In this document: positions 8,981 to 16,549 of the stretch, in pieces
How positions within the stretch are numbered: position 1 is the stretch's first letter
Layout of the letters: each line of letters opens with the position of its first letter
Assembly (NCBI GenBank): GCA_024400565.1
Contig: JAKSMQ010000006.1
Coordinates: 1 to 64,000 of the forward strand
Length of the DNA stretch: 64,000 nucleotides
Source: Bacteroidales bacterium
GTDB lineage: Bacteria > Bacteroidota > Bacteroidia > Bacteroidales > P3
Direction: 5' to 3'
Program-made: the position numbers and the translations under genes
Notes under the pieces: model-generated
What the model was told of the DNA's origin: nothing
The model's database searches: none
The model's input: the letters and a program-made list of their open reading frames with translations, nothing else

Positions 8981-9703
8981 TTAGCCTTCAAAGATGAATC
9001 CGAGCATGAAGGTTCTGGTGTTGAGATTATCGAACGACCGTGCGTAGGTGTCGTCGTCCTCAATCTTGAGGTCTGTGAGTCCGAAGGCCATCTTCAGCTC
9101 GATGGCAAACCTCACATAGCGCAGGTAAAAGTCAAATCCCACGCCGGCACTATAGCGGAAATCGCTGGTGTTGAGGCGTATGATCGACTGGTCGTTCTGG
9201 TTCTTATTGTTACGCAACGAGGCAAAGTCGAAGCCGTATGAGACACCCGTGGTGAGGTAGGGACGCATATTGCGCCATCTCATGGCTCTGAACTTGAGGT
9301 CGACAGGAATCTCTCCGTAGACCGATTCCACGCTGCGGCGAGTGTCGAGATTAAGGTGCCCCTGCTGGTAGGTCTCGTCCCATGCAAAGTCGAGGCTGCG
9401 GTTGATGAGCGTTATGCCTGGCGACACCCTGATGTTGATGTAGCGGTACAGCTGGTAGTCGGCCAGAATGGCCAGATGGAATCCGGCATTATAGTACGAC
9501 TTGGTGCTCTGCAGCAGCTCCCTTACCTCTGGGTCGTCGGTATAATGGAGGTCGAACTTGGACTGGGTGTAGCCTATCTGGATGCCGAAATGGATGGGAC
9601 GTTCGTCGAAGGAGGCCAGGTTGATTACCTGTGCTCCGGCCTTCAGCGAAAGGCTCAGCAAGAAGAGTATGGCGATGATGCGTGCGGTTTTCACAGTGGG
9701 CAT
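8981..9703 (-). CDS. porT: Outer-membrane beta-barrel protein PorT of type IX secretion
   Basis: This 240-residue protein has a signal peptide (residues about 1-24, cut near KAGAQ). Alternating aromatic/polar strands such as FGIQIGYTQSKFDLHY follow, and it ends in a short beta strand closing on FIFEG, as outer-membrane barrels do. Length and strand pattern match the PorT/outer-membrane barrel family, a component required for T9SS in Porphyromonas. A T9SS cargo protein encoded at 49053-52157 supports a working system in this genome. The gene sits 33 nt downstream of rfaE1 on the same strand. Generic barrel annotation is the alternative. Confidence 0.75.
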   Translation of the reverse strand: MPTVKTARIIAILFLLSLSLKAGAQVINLASFDERPIHFGIQIGYTQSKFDLHYTDDPEVRELLQSTKSYYNAGFHLAILADYQLYRYINIRVSPGITLINRSLDFAWDETYQQGHLNLDTRRSVESVYGEIPVDLKFRAMRWRNMRPYLTTGVSYGFDFASLRNNKNQNDQSIIRLNTSDFRYSAGVGFDFYLRYVRFAIELKMAFGLTDLKIEDDDTYARSFDNLNTRTFMLGFIFEG

Positions 9704-9736
9704 AGGGGTGATTGGTTTTCTTTTTGGTGGGGCAGG

Positions 9737-10747
9737 CTACTGCAGGCTGGCAAGTTCGGAGAGGAGACGCTCTCTGTTCACAGGAACGACTCCCACCTCT
9801 TCGCATACGATACCTCCGGCCATATTGGCATAGCGTACCGCCGTTTCTACGTCCAGTCCTGCTGCCAGAGCCATGGTGATGACGCTTATCACGGTATCTC
9901 CGGCTCCGCTCACGTCGCAGATGGAACGCAGATGGGCAGGGATGATGAGAGAATAGGGCTCCTCCTGTCTGAAGTCGCACACATAGACTCCCTTGGCCGA
10001 GAGCGTGATGAGCACCACGTCAATATGCTGGCGCTGGTGGAGCAGGAGTGCTGCCTCGTCGAGGTCGCGCTTCATGGTTTCGGCCGACGACTCGTCGATC
10101 TCGATATTCAGTCCCTCTTTCAGCTCTTTGAGGTTGGGCTTGAAGAGCGTTACATCATGGAAGTTGGCAAAGTTGCGGTGCTTGGGGTCTACCGTGGTGA
10201 TGATCTTCTTGCGGCGGGCCAGTTCTACCACATGGTCTATGACGGCGGGTGTGAGGTTGCCCTTGTCGTAGTCCTGAAGAATGACAGCGCTGATGTTCAT
10301 CGTCTTGAATATCTTGTCCAGTCGGTCTGTCATCATCTGCTCGTCCGTGGCGGCGAGGGGAGCGGTCATCTCTTCGTCAATGCGCAGCATGTGGGTTCCG
10401 TTGCCGATGATGCGTGTCTTCACGGTGGTGATGCGGTTGTCCGACGTAGTGATGCCCCTCTTGTCCATGTTGTGGTCGTACATGATCTGGAGGAACTCTT
10501 TCGACTCGTCGTCGTTGCCCAGCACCGAGCACATCACGGGGTTGCCGCCCATCGACTGGATGTTGACCGCAACATTGGCGGCACCTCCCAGTCGGCGCTC
10601 ACGCCGCTGTATCTCGACGATGGGTACGGGTGCTTCGGGCGATATGCGGTTGACGTTGCCCCACATATAGGCGTCGACCATTACGTCGCCTACTATCAGT
10701 ATGTTCTGCCCTTCAAGGGATTCGGTGAATTGCTGTAAAGGAGTCAT
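9737..10747 (-). CDS. D-glycero-beta-D-manno-heptose-7-phosphate kinase (RfaE1/HldE kinase domain)
   Basis: This 336-residue PfkB/ribokinase-family protein carries the first signature RLGGAANVAVN (about 52-62) and the catalytic DVSGAGDT (278-285), whose Asp is the general base. The opening ILIVGDVMVDAYMWG and the SPEAPVPI block identify the RfaE1 subgroup. That enzyme phosphorylates heptose 7-phosphate at C1 on the way to ADP-heptose for the LPS core. The adenylyltransferase half found fused in E. coli HldE is absent here, as in Bacteroidota that encode it separately. It lies between ansA and porT in a minus-strand run. Confidence 0.87.
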   Translation of the reverse strand: MTPLQQFTESLEGQNILIVGDVMVDAYMWGNVNRISPEAPVPIVEIQRRERRLGGAANVAVNIQSMGGNPVMCSVLGNDDESKEFLQIMYDHNMDKRGITTSDNRITTVKTRIIGNGTHMLRIDEEMTAPLAATDEQMMTDRLDKIFKTMNISAVILQDYDKGNLTPAVIDHVVELARRKKIITTVDPKHRNFANFHDVTLFKPNLKELKEGLNIEIDESSAETMKRDLDEAALLLHQRQHIDVVLITLSAKGVYVCDFRQEEPYSLIIPAHLRSICDVSGAGDTVISVITMALAAGLDVETAVRYANMAGGIVCEEVGVVPVNRERLLSELASLQ

Positions 10748-10819
10748 TCGTTTTTCGGGTAGTGGATGGTTTTCGGGTTGTAGTCTGTGGCCGGGAGTCC
10801 TGCTCCCGTGTCGGACCTC

Positions 10820-11833
10820 TTATTTGCTGATTTCTCCTCTCAGAGAGTCTTCCATAAGCTGACGTACCATTCGGGCATCCTCTCCGTAGTTGCCCAGCAG
10901 ATACATCATCTTGGTTACGGCAGCCTCAATGGTGATGTCGTGGCCGCTCAGCACGCCTATGCGGTCGAGGTCGCAGCTGGCTGCATACTGGCGCAGCTTC
11001 ACCGCTCCGCTCTTGCATTGGGTCACGTCCAATATCACCAGTCCGCGGTCTATGCCTTCTTTGAGGGCGTCGATAAACCATTCCTCCGTCGGAGCGTTGC
11101 CCGATCCGAAGGTCTCGATGATGAGACCCTTAAGGTCGGGAGTGTTTACAATAGAGCGCACCACCGAGGGATGTATGCCGGGGAAAAGCTTCAGCACAGC
11201 CACATGGGTGTCGAACTGGCGGCGCACCACCAGCTCCTGTTCGGCCCTGGGCATAATGAGATGCTGCTTGTATTCAATGTCTATGCCGGCCTTGGCAAGC
11301 GAGGGGTAGTTGTACGACGTGAAGGCATCGAAATGCTCGGCGCTGACCTTCGTAGAGCGGTTGCCGCGATAGAGGTGGCTCTGGAAGAAGATGCAGACCT
11401 CCGGTATCACAACCTCCTGCTGGGCAGCAATCTCAAGGGCACAGATAATGTTGTCTCGTCCGTCGCTGCGCAGCATACCCAGAGGTAGCTGGGAGCCCGT
11501 GAGCACAATAGGCTTGGTAAGGTTCTCAAACATAAAGCTCAGCGCCGAAGCCGTATAGGCCATGGTGTCCGTGCCGTGGAGAACAACAAAACCGTCATAG
11601 TTGTCGTATTCCTTCTCAATGATGTTGGCGATATCTACCCACAGCGAGGGCGTCATATTGGAAGAGTCGATGATATGGTCGAGCTGGCACGAATCGATAG
11701 AGTAGGAGGTATGCTGCAGGAGAGGGAGCACGTCGTAGATACGCTCCATGGCAAAGGGGTGAAGAGAACCGTTCTCATCCTGCACCATTCCGATGGTGCC
11801 GCCGGTATAGATAACAAGAACTTTATTGTGCAT
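10820..11833 (-). CDS. ansA: Type I (cytoplasmic) L-asparaginase
   Basis: It hydrolyses asparagine to aspartate and ammonia. The 337-residue product starts MHNKVLVIYTGGTIG; the catalytic threonine lies in TGGTIG and the second active-site block is LHGTDTMAY. No signal peptide is present, consistent with the cytoplasmic type I enzyme. An upstream in-frame ATG at 11863 would add ten residues without similarity to the family, so the start at 11833 is preferred. It is the first gene of a probable operon (ansA-rfaE1-porT-FAD protein-uvrB) driven by the promoter at 12028-11999, about 165 nt upstream. Confidence 0.92.
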   Translation of the reverse strand: MHNKVLVIYTGGTIGMVQDENGSLHPFAMERIYDVLPLLQHTSYSIDSCQLDHIIDSSNMTPSLWVDIANIIEKEYDNYDGFVVLHGTDTMAYTASALSFMFENLTKPIVLTGSQLPLGMLRSDGRDNIICALEIAAQQEVVIPEVCIFFQSHLYRGNRSTKVSAEHFDAFTSYNYPSLAKAGIDIEYKQHLIMPRAEQELVVRRQFDTHVAVLKLFPGIHPSVVRSIVNTPDLKGLIIETFGSGNAPTEEWFIDALKEGIDRGLVILDVTQCKSGAVKLRQYAASCDLDRIGVLSGHDITIEAAVTKMMYLLGNYGEDARMVRQLMEDSLRGEISK

Positions 11834-11998
11834 AGCGATAATATTTCTCAGGTTGTTCGTCACTCCGTGCGAGACCGTCGTGCATCATTTGCGAACGGCT
11901 GTCGCTGCAATCCCACAGCTAACGATGTCCGTTAAAGGGATGATTCCTAACGACAAGACCGAATACGATGCACAGCATGCTGGCCACGGAAAGACAAT

Positions 11999-12028
11999 GC
12001 AAAGATACGCTTATTATTTGGAATACAA
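11999..12028 (-). promoter_or_regulatory. Promoter of the ansA operon
   Basis: On the minus strand TTG (12028-12026) is followed 18 nt later by TATCTTTGC (12007-11999). The spacing is close to the Bacteroidota consensus. The transcript would have a leader of about 160 nt before ansA. Confidence 0.7.
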
Positions 12029-12040
12029 AAATTATTTATC

Positions 12041-12066
12041 AAAAAAAAGCCGACCCCATGGCCGGC
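12041..12066 (-). terminator. Strong minus-strand terminator with no gene before it
   Basis: On the minus strand GCCGGCC (12066-12060) pairs with GGTCGGC (12055-12049) around a 4-nt ATGG loop. Eight T residues (complement of A 12041-12048) follow. No protein gene lies upstream on this strand for 1.6 kb; the next one has its own terminator at 13639-13668. It may end a small RNA or shield the ansA promoter. Confidence 0.75.
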
Positions 12067-12210
12067 CCTCCAGAAAAACTTCTCATGGGAGATGGCCTCC
12101 GGTCATAGGTCAAATCCTTTCTGCTATTCTTTTCCCTGTCATACTCTTTGTTGTCAGTCTGTTATGAGCCTGCTTGAAAAATCAGCCCCTTCTTCCTACG
12201 TTTCTTCTAT

Positions 12211-12654
12211 GTTTTGGCCAGGATTCGGCCTACGTTCGGCCACCATTCGGCCTACGTTCGGCCTGGGTTAATTTATCCTTTACCTAGGCTTGGCTTGCGT
12301 TTGACTAGGATTCGGCTAGGATTCGGCTTGGGTTGAACTTGGATAGGATTTGTCTTGGAGCCTGGATAGGGACTGGGGTCAGGCAACTGTTGTCCTTGGG
12401 TTGGTTTTCTCTCAGATGTCTTTCGTGCTCGTTTGAATGCAGATGGGTCGATAGATTTGGTATTAGGTTGTTTCTAGATTGGGCACGGGTTGGTGGCCTG
12501 TTGCCTCAGAGTAGCGTCCCTATTGCGTCGGCCTAGCGTCCACTTAGCGTCCACTTTCGGGCCCGTTTCGGGACGCTACTCCGAGGCTAGGTGGACGCTA
12601 GGTGGACTTTATATGGACGCTAGGTGGACTTTATATGGACGCTATATGGACGTA
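12211..12654. repeat. Array of degenerate 11-bp repeats (copy 1)
   Basis: GGCC recurs at 12216, 12227, 12238, 12249 and 12260, and units such as ATTCGGCTTGG continue to about 12350. After a less regular middle, GTCC occurs at 12516, 12538 and 12549. GGAC then occurs at 12571, 12593, 12604, 12615, 12626, 12637 and 12648, all multiples of 11 bp apart. The GTCC and GGAC arms are inverted relative to each other and could fold into a long hairpin. The whole block is paralogous to 45048-45510. Frames here are repeat-derived and not genes. Confidence 0.9.
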
Positions 12655-12663
12655 AAGAATAAA

Positions 12664-12862
12664 GCCTGCGGCGCACATAAATGCCCGTAGATTATCCATA
12701 AATTTCTTCATAAATTATTCTTCTTGTACAAAATAAATATTTTTTTAAAATTCATGGTTAATTCATGGCAATTCGTGTAAAAATATTGCCTGCGGCGCAC
12801 ATAAATGCCCATAAATTATCCATGAATTAATTCATAAATTATTCTTGATGTGCCAAATAAAT
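12664..12862. repeat. Pair of 75-bp direct repeats
   Basis: The 75-bp stretch at 12664-12738, starting GCCTGCGGCGCACATAAATG, recurs at 12788-12862 with few changes. The copies are offset by 124 bp. They are AT-rich apart from the CTGCGGCGCAC head. No gene is seen. Confidence 0.85.
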
Positions 12863-12923
12863 TATATATCAGCATCTGGAATTGCGACCAGGGTTTATCT
12901 TGGTTTATCGCCTTTGATGGGGC

Positions 12924-13000
12924 TCGCAGATGTGGGATTAAAGTTTTCCGAGAGCTTGCTCTCAAGGAAAAACTTTATCTCACAGATGCCAAAGATGCGA
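12924..13000. repeat. Long imperfect palindrome
   Basis: The arm 12931-12955 (TGTGGGATTAAAGTTTTCC then GAGAGC) is complementary to 12958-12984 with a 2-nt centre and small bulges. Outer TCGCA (12924-12928) and TGCGA (12996-13000) extend the stem. Two overlapping frames cross it (12845-13131), but neither looks like a protein. A cruciform or RNA hairpin is the likely nature; function unknown. Confidence 0.75.
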
Positions 13001-13231
13001 AGCAGCTTCAAAAAGAAGCCCTGCCAAAGGAGGTTTATCAAGGTTTGTGTAAAAAAAAACGACAAAAAAATCCCGTCCTATGCCCTGTTCTCCAAATCCA
13101 GCAACACACTACCGACACCCTAGCCTCATAGTAGCGTCGCGAAAAAATCGTTAATTGCGACACAAATCAGTCGTTTATGTACAAAATCCGCGACCCTGGT
13201 GTGACGCTACCGGTACGCAGGAGGGGGAAAA

Positions 13232-13385
13232 TGTGAAATGTGAAATGTGAAATTGCAATGTGCAGCCCTTTTCGAGTAAAAAAATAATTAAATATATATA
13301 ATATATATAAATATAATATACCTATTTATATTTACTGCTTGGGGGAGGTGCGATGCATTTGCAATTTCACATTTCACATTTCACA
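13232..13385. repeat. Perfect 27-bp inverted repeat built of GTGAAAT heptamers
   Basis: The 27-nt arm at 13232-13258, three GTGAAAT units plus TGCAA, is exactly complementary to 13359-13385. A 100-bp AT-rich spacer separates them. A further GTGAAAT-ggccg-ATTTCAC palindrome lies at 13441-13459. The heptamer resembles the array at 5-75. Confidence 0.9.
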
Positions 13386-13490
13386 AATTAAGGCTTTTTA
13401 ACGATTTCAACCCTATTTCCTCGTCGGGGAAGGCAAAAATGTGAAATGGCCGATTTCACATCTTTGGGGGAGGTCAGCCGGTTGCTCTCC

Positions 13491-13588
13491 CATAGCCGCC
13501 CTTTGGGCGTGCGCCTTCGGCTTGAAACCCTCCACTGGAGGCTTATCAATGCTATCGCTATCGAAAAGTCCACCGGACTTTTCTTCAT
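13491..13588. repeat. Multi-hairpin element, third copy
   Basis: This block matches 146-241 nearly base for base, including the CGCCC/GGGCG, CCTCC/GGAGG and AAAAGTCC/GGACTTTT hairpins. Like that copy it follows GTGAA-type heptamers. It is a single copy, not tandem. Confidence 0.9.
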
Positions 13589-13635
13589 CTTGATTGAGAG
13601 AAAAAAGTTGTGGGCTCATGGGGGCTGTATGAATA

Positions 13636-13668
13636 AAAATCAGAGGCAGGGTGGAGGCTGCCTCTGAT
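13636..13668 (-). terminator. Terminator of the thioredoxin-like lipoprotein gene
   Basis: A perfect 11-bp stem (13668-13658 with 13649-13639 on the minus strand) is followed by a T run. It lies 18 nt past the stop codon of the gene at 13687. Confidence 0.88.
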
Positions 13669-13686
13669 AGTACAGGAAGGTAAATG

Positions 13687-14784
13687 CTATTTCTGAAGGG
13701 CTTCTTTTACAGCTGCTTCGATAGCATTTCCACGTAGGTCGCGAGCGATGATGTTGCCGTCGGCTCCGATAAGGATGATCTGGGGAATGGAGTTGAATCC
13801 GTAGAGGTCGCCGGCCTTGTTCTGGCTGTCGATGAGCTGGGGGTATTTGATGCCGAGGGCTTCAACGGCCTTGGCATGGTCTTCGGCCTTGCGTTCGAAA
13901 ACGTCAACGCCCACTACTACAAGACCTTGTGATGCATATTTTTCGTGGATGCGTACAAGATTCTCTTTAATTTCGGCTTTGCAAGGACCACACCAGGAAG
14001 CCCAGAAATCAACCAAGGCGACCTTGCCTTCAATCATGGCTGCAAGAGAGCTCTCCTTGCCGGTAGAGAAGTCGATGCCGGGGATGTCGATGAAATGCTT
14101 TCCGGGAGCGGTATTGTCGATGTTGCGGAGCATTACGAGATGGTTGTTGACGGGAGGATAGTTGCGGATGAGGTCGGTGGCTCCTTCGAGGGCTTTCTCC
14201 ATCTGGCTGGCGCTGGTGTAGCTCTGGCAGAGATTGGTGAAGGCGTAGGCGCCGAGGATGTTGTCCTTGTTGTCCTTATAGAGCTCGGCATAAGCCTTTT
14301 CGGTCAGCATCTGAGGAATGGCATAGAGGCTGTCGAGGATGGGAGTGAGACGGGTGCGGGTGTCGCTGTCGCCATTCTGATATTGCTGGTATACAGTCTG
14401 GAAATCGTTGGTGGCCTTGCGGATCTCGGGGCTGAAGGCGGCTTTGTAGATGGCGTCGTTAGAGGGCGTTCCGGAAAGGGAGTCGATGATGGGGTCGACA
14501 TAGACGGTGCCCTCTTCGAGAATGAAGATGCTGTAGTTGCTGCTGGTTGCAAGACGGCAGATGATGGGCTCCTGGAGTGTGCCTTTGAATTCGACGGTTG
14601 CGGCATTGGCTATGACGGAGTCGAAAGCTTTGCCGGTGGCCATGTCGACAAGATAGACGGGCTGATTGATAAACTGGTCGTTGAGATTGACGTTAACGGT
14701 GTAGTCAAAGCCCTGTTTTTTGCCTCCGCAGGATGCGAGAATAACGAGCGCCAATGCGGAGAGGAAAGTTCTGGTTCTAGACAT
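13687..14784 (-). CDS. Thioredoxin-like (TlpA/AhpC-TSA) lipoprotein with DUF4369-type N-terminus
   Basis: The 365-residue product begins MSRTRTFLSALALVILASCG, a lipoprotein signal with lipid-bearing Cys19. An upstream in-frame ATG at 14883 would bury this signal, so 14784 is the start. The middle resembles DUF4369, common in Bacteroidota thiol proteins. The C-terminal third is a thioredoxin fold with redox-active WCGPC (Cys265 and Cys268) and the cis-proline segment SIPQ. Such proteins act in the envelope as thiol-disulfide reductases or peroxidases; the client is unknown. It stands alone, with its own terminator. Confidence 0.88.
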   Translation of the reverse strand: MSRTRTFLSALALVILASCGGKKQGFDYTVNVNLNDQFINQPVYLVDMATGKAFDSVIANAATVEFKGTLQEPIICRLATSSNYSIFILEEGTVYVDPIIDSLSGTPSNDAIYKAAFSPEIRKATNDFQTVYQQYQNGDSDTRTRLTPILDSLYAIPQMLTEKAYAELYKDNKDNILGAYAFTNLCQSYTSASQMEKALEGATDLIRNYPPVNNHLVMLRNIDNTAPGKHFIDIPGIDFSTGKESSLAAMIEGKVALVDFWASWCGPCKAEIKENLVRIHEKYASQGLVVVGVDVFERKAEDHAKAVEALGIKYPQLIDSQNKAGDLYGFNSIPQIILIGADGNIIARDLRGNAIEAAVKEALQK

Positions 14785-14960
14785 TGTGATGGTTTTTTTT
14801 CTTGTTTTTCTTAACGGTATTTCGAAATGCAAAAGTACTAAAAACTTTCTATTCTCCAATCTTTTTCTATAAAAAATGTCCATTGCAGCCTGTCGGAGGG
14901 ACTATATTTTGCTCGCAATATCAGCTATATATATTTATTATAGTATATTTATTTTATCAT

Positions 14961-14984
14961 TTGAATTTTTTTGCGTATCTTTGC
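14961..14984 (+). promoter_or_regulatory. Promoter upstream of guaB
   Basis: TATCTTTG at 14976-14983 lies 44 nt before the guaB ATG. The nearest TTG (14961-14963) is only 12 nt upstream of it, and the canonical -33 position has no TTTG. The -7 call is good; the -33 element is uncertain. Confidence 0.6.
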
Positions 14985-15027
14985 ACTCTAATATAGTTAA
15001 CCCAATTAAGAAAAAAACACATATATT

Positions 15028-16503
15028 ATGTACACTGATACTGAAAAATTCATTGGCGAAGGCCTAACTTACGACGACGTGCTGCTCGTCCCCGCTTACT
15101 CTGATGTTCTTCCTTTCGAAGTAAAGGTTAACTCCCGTTTCTCACGTCATATCCAGGTAAACATTCCTCTTGTTTCCGCAGCTATGGATACCGTTACCGA
15201 GGCAGCTATGGCAATCGGTATGGCTCAAGAGGGCGGTATCGGTGTCTTGCACAAGAATATGAGCATCGAAGCCCAGGCCCACGAAGTAATGAAGGTAAAG
15301 CGTAGCGAGAACGGTATGATTACCGATCCCGTAACCCTCAAGGAAGATGCTCTCGTAAAGGACGCACGCTATCTGATGAAAGAGTATGGCATCGGCGGTA
15401 TTCCTATCGTTGACGACAGCCAGAAACTTATCGGTATGGTTACCAGCCGCGACCTCCGTTTCGAAACCAATATGGAACGTCCTCTGAAGGATATCATGAT
15501 TACCGACCTTCACACCACTCACGAAGGTACTACCTTTGAAGAGGCTACCCAGATTCTTCAGAAATACAAGATTGAGAAACTCCCTGTTGTTGACAAGGAC
15601 GGCCGTTTTGTGGGTCTCATCACCTATCGCGACATTATGTCGAGCAAAGAACGCCCCACAGCCTGCAAGGACGACCGTGGTCGCCTGAGAGTAGCTGCCG
15701 GCGTTGGTATTACCAAAGACATGATGGACCGTGTTGACGCGCTGGTAAAGGCTGGCGTTGACGCTGTCGTTATCGATACTGCCCACGGCCATTCTATCCG
15801 CGTGGTTGAGGCTCTGAAGAGCGTCAAGAAGAAATATCCTACCCTCGATGTAGTAGTAGGTAACATCGCTACCGGCGAAGCTGCCCTTATGCTGGCCGAG
15901 GCTGGTGCTGATGCCATCAAGGTTGGTATAGGACCCGGAAGCATCTGCTCCACCCGTATCATTGCCGGCATCGGCGTTCCCCAGCTGACCGCTGTACTGG
16001 AAGTTGTAGGTGCTCTCAAGAGCAAAGGTTTTGATATTCCTGTCATCGCTGACGGCGGTATCCGCTACAGCGGCGACATCGTAAAGGCTCTTGCTGCCGG
16101 CGCTGACACCATCATGATCGGTTCGCTCGTAGCTGGTGTTGATGAGGCTCCCGGTGAGACCATCATTTTTGAAGGCCGTAAGTTCAAGAGCTATCGTGGC
16201 ATGGGCTCGCTTGAGGCTATGCAGAGCGGCTCTAAGGACCGTTATTTCCAGGAGAAGGAAACCGACGCCAAGAAGCTCGTTCCTGAAGGTGTTGTAGGCC
16301 GTGTACCTTACAAGGGTACCCTCAATGAGGTTCTCTACCAACTGGTAGGCGGTCTGCGCTCGGGTATGGGCTACACCGGATCTAAGGACATCAATACCCT
16401 CAAGACTAAGGCTAAGTTTGTCCGCATTACCGCTGCCGGCCGTACCGAGAGTCATCCCCACGATATCGCTATCACCCGTGAGGCTCCCAACTATTCCAGA
16501 TAA
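15028..16503 (+). CDS. guaB: Inosine-5'-monophosphate dehydrogenase
   Basis: GuaB oxidises IMP to XMP with NAD, the committed step of guanine nucleotide synthesis. The 491-residue protein has the TIM-barrel catalytic core interrupted by a tandem CBS pair at about 95-205, which senses purine nucleotides. The catalytic loop GPGSICSTR carries the nucleophile Cys307, and the flap segment [10 protein letters not shown] follows. Length and all key residues are normal. It is 46 nt upstream of three exported peptidyl-prolyl isomerase/chaperone genes, which may share its transcript. Confidence 0.97.
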   Translation: MYTDTEKFIGEGLTYDDVLLVPAYSDVLPFEVKVNSRFSRHIQVNIPLVSAAMDTVTEAAMAIGMAQEGGIGVLHKNMSIEAQAHEVMKVKRSENGMITDPVTLKEDALVKDARYLMKEYGIGGIPIVDDSQKLIGMVTSRDLRFETNMERPLKDIMITDLHTTHEGTTFEEATQILQKYKIEKLPVVDKDGRFVGLITYRDIMSSKERPTACKDDRGRLRVAAGVGITKDMMDRVDALVKAGVDAVVIDTAHGHSIRVVEALKSVKKKYPTLDVVVGNIATGEAALMLAEAGADAIKVGIGPGSICSTRIIAGIGVPQLTAVLEVVGALKSKGFDIPVIADGGIRYSGDIVKALAAGADTIMIGSLVAGVDEAPGETIIFEGRKFKSYRGMGSLEAMQSGSKDRYFQEKETDAKKLVPEGVVGRVPYKGTLNEVLYQLVGGLRSGMGYTGSKDINTLKTKAKFVRITAAGRTESHPHDIAITREAPNYSR

Positions 16504-16549
16504 TCTATCATTCCAAGGTTAATACTGCATCAATATCTATAGTATCAAC

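Noticed and set aside
12211..12654. CRISPR array as an explanation for the short repeats
   Set aside because: Units are 11 bp, without unique spacers or nearby cas genes.
12845..13131. Two overlapping frames of 92 and 93 residues
   Set aside because: They run through a long palindrome and adjacent low-complexity DNA, in two frames at once, without a signal, domain or promoter.
15142..16461. A 439-residue antisense frame opposite guaB
   Set aside because: guaB is unambiguous; the antisense frame has no recognisable domain.
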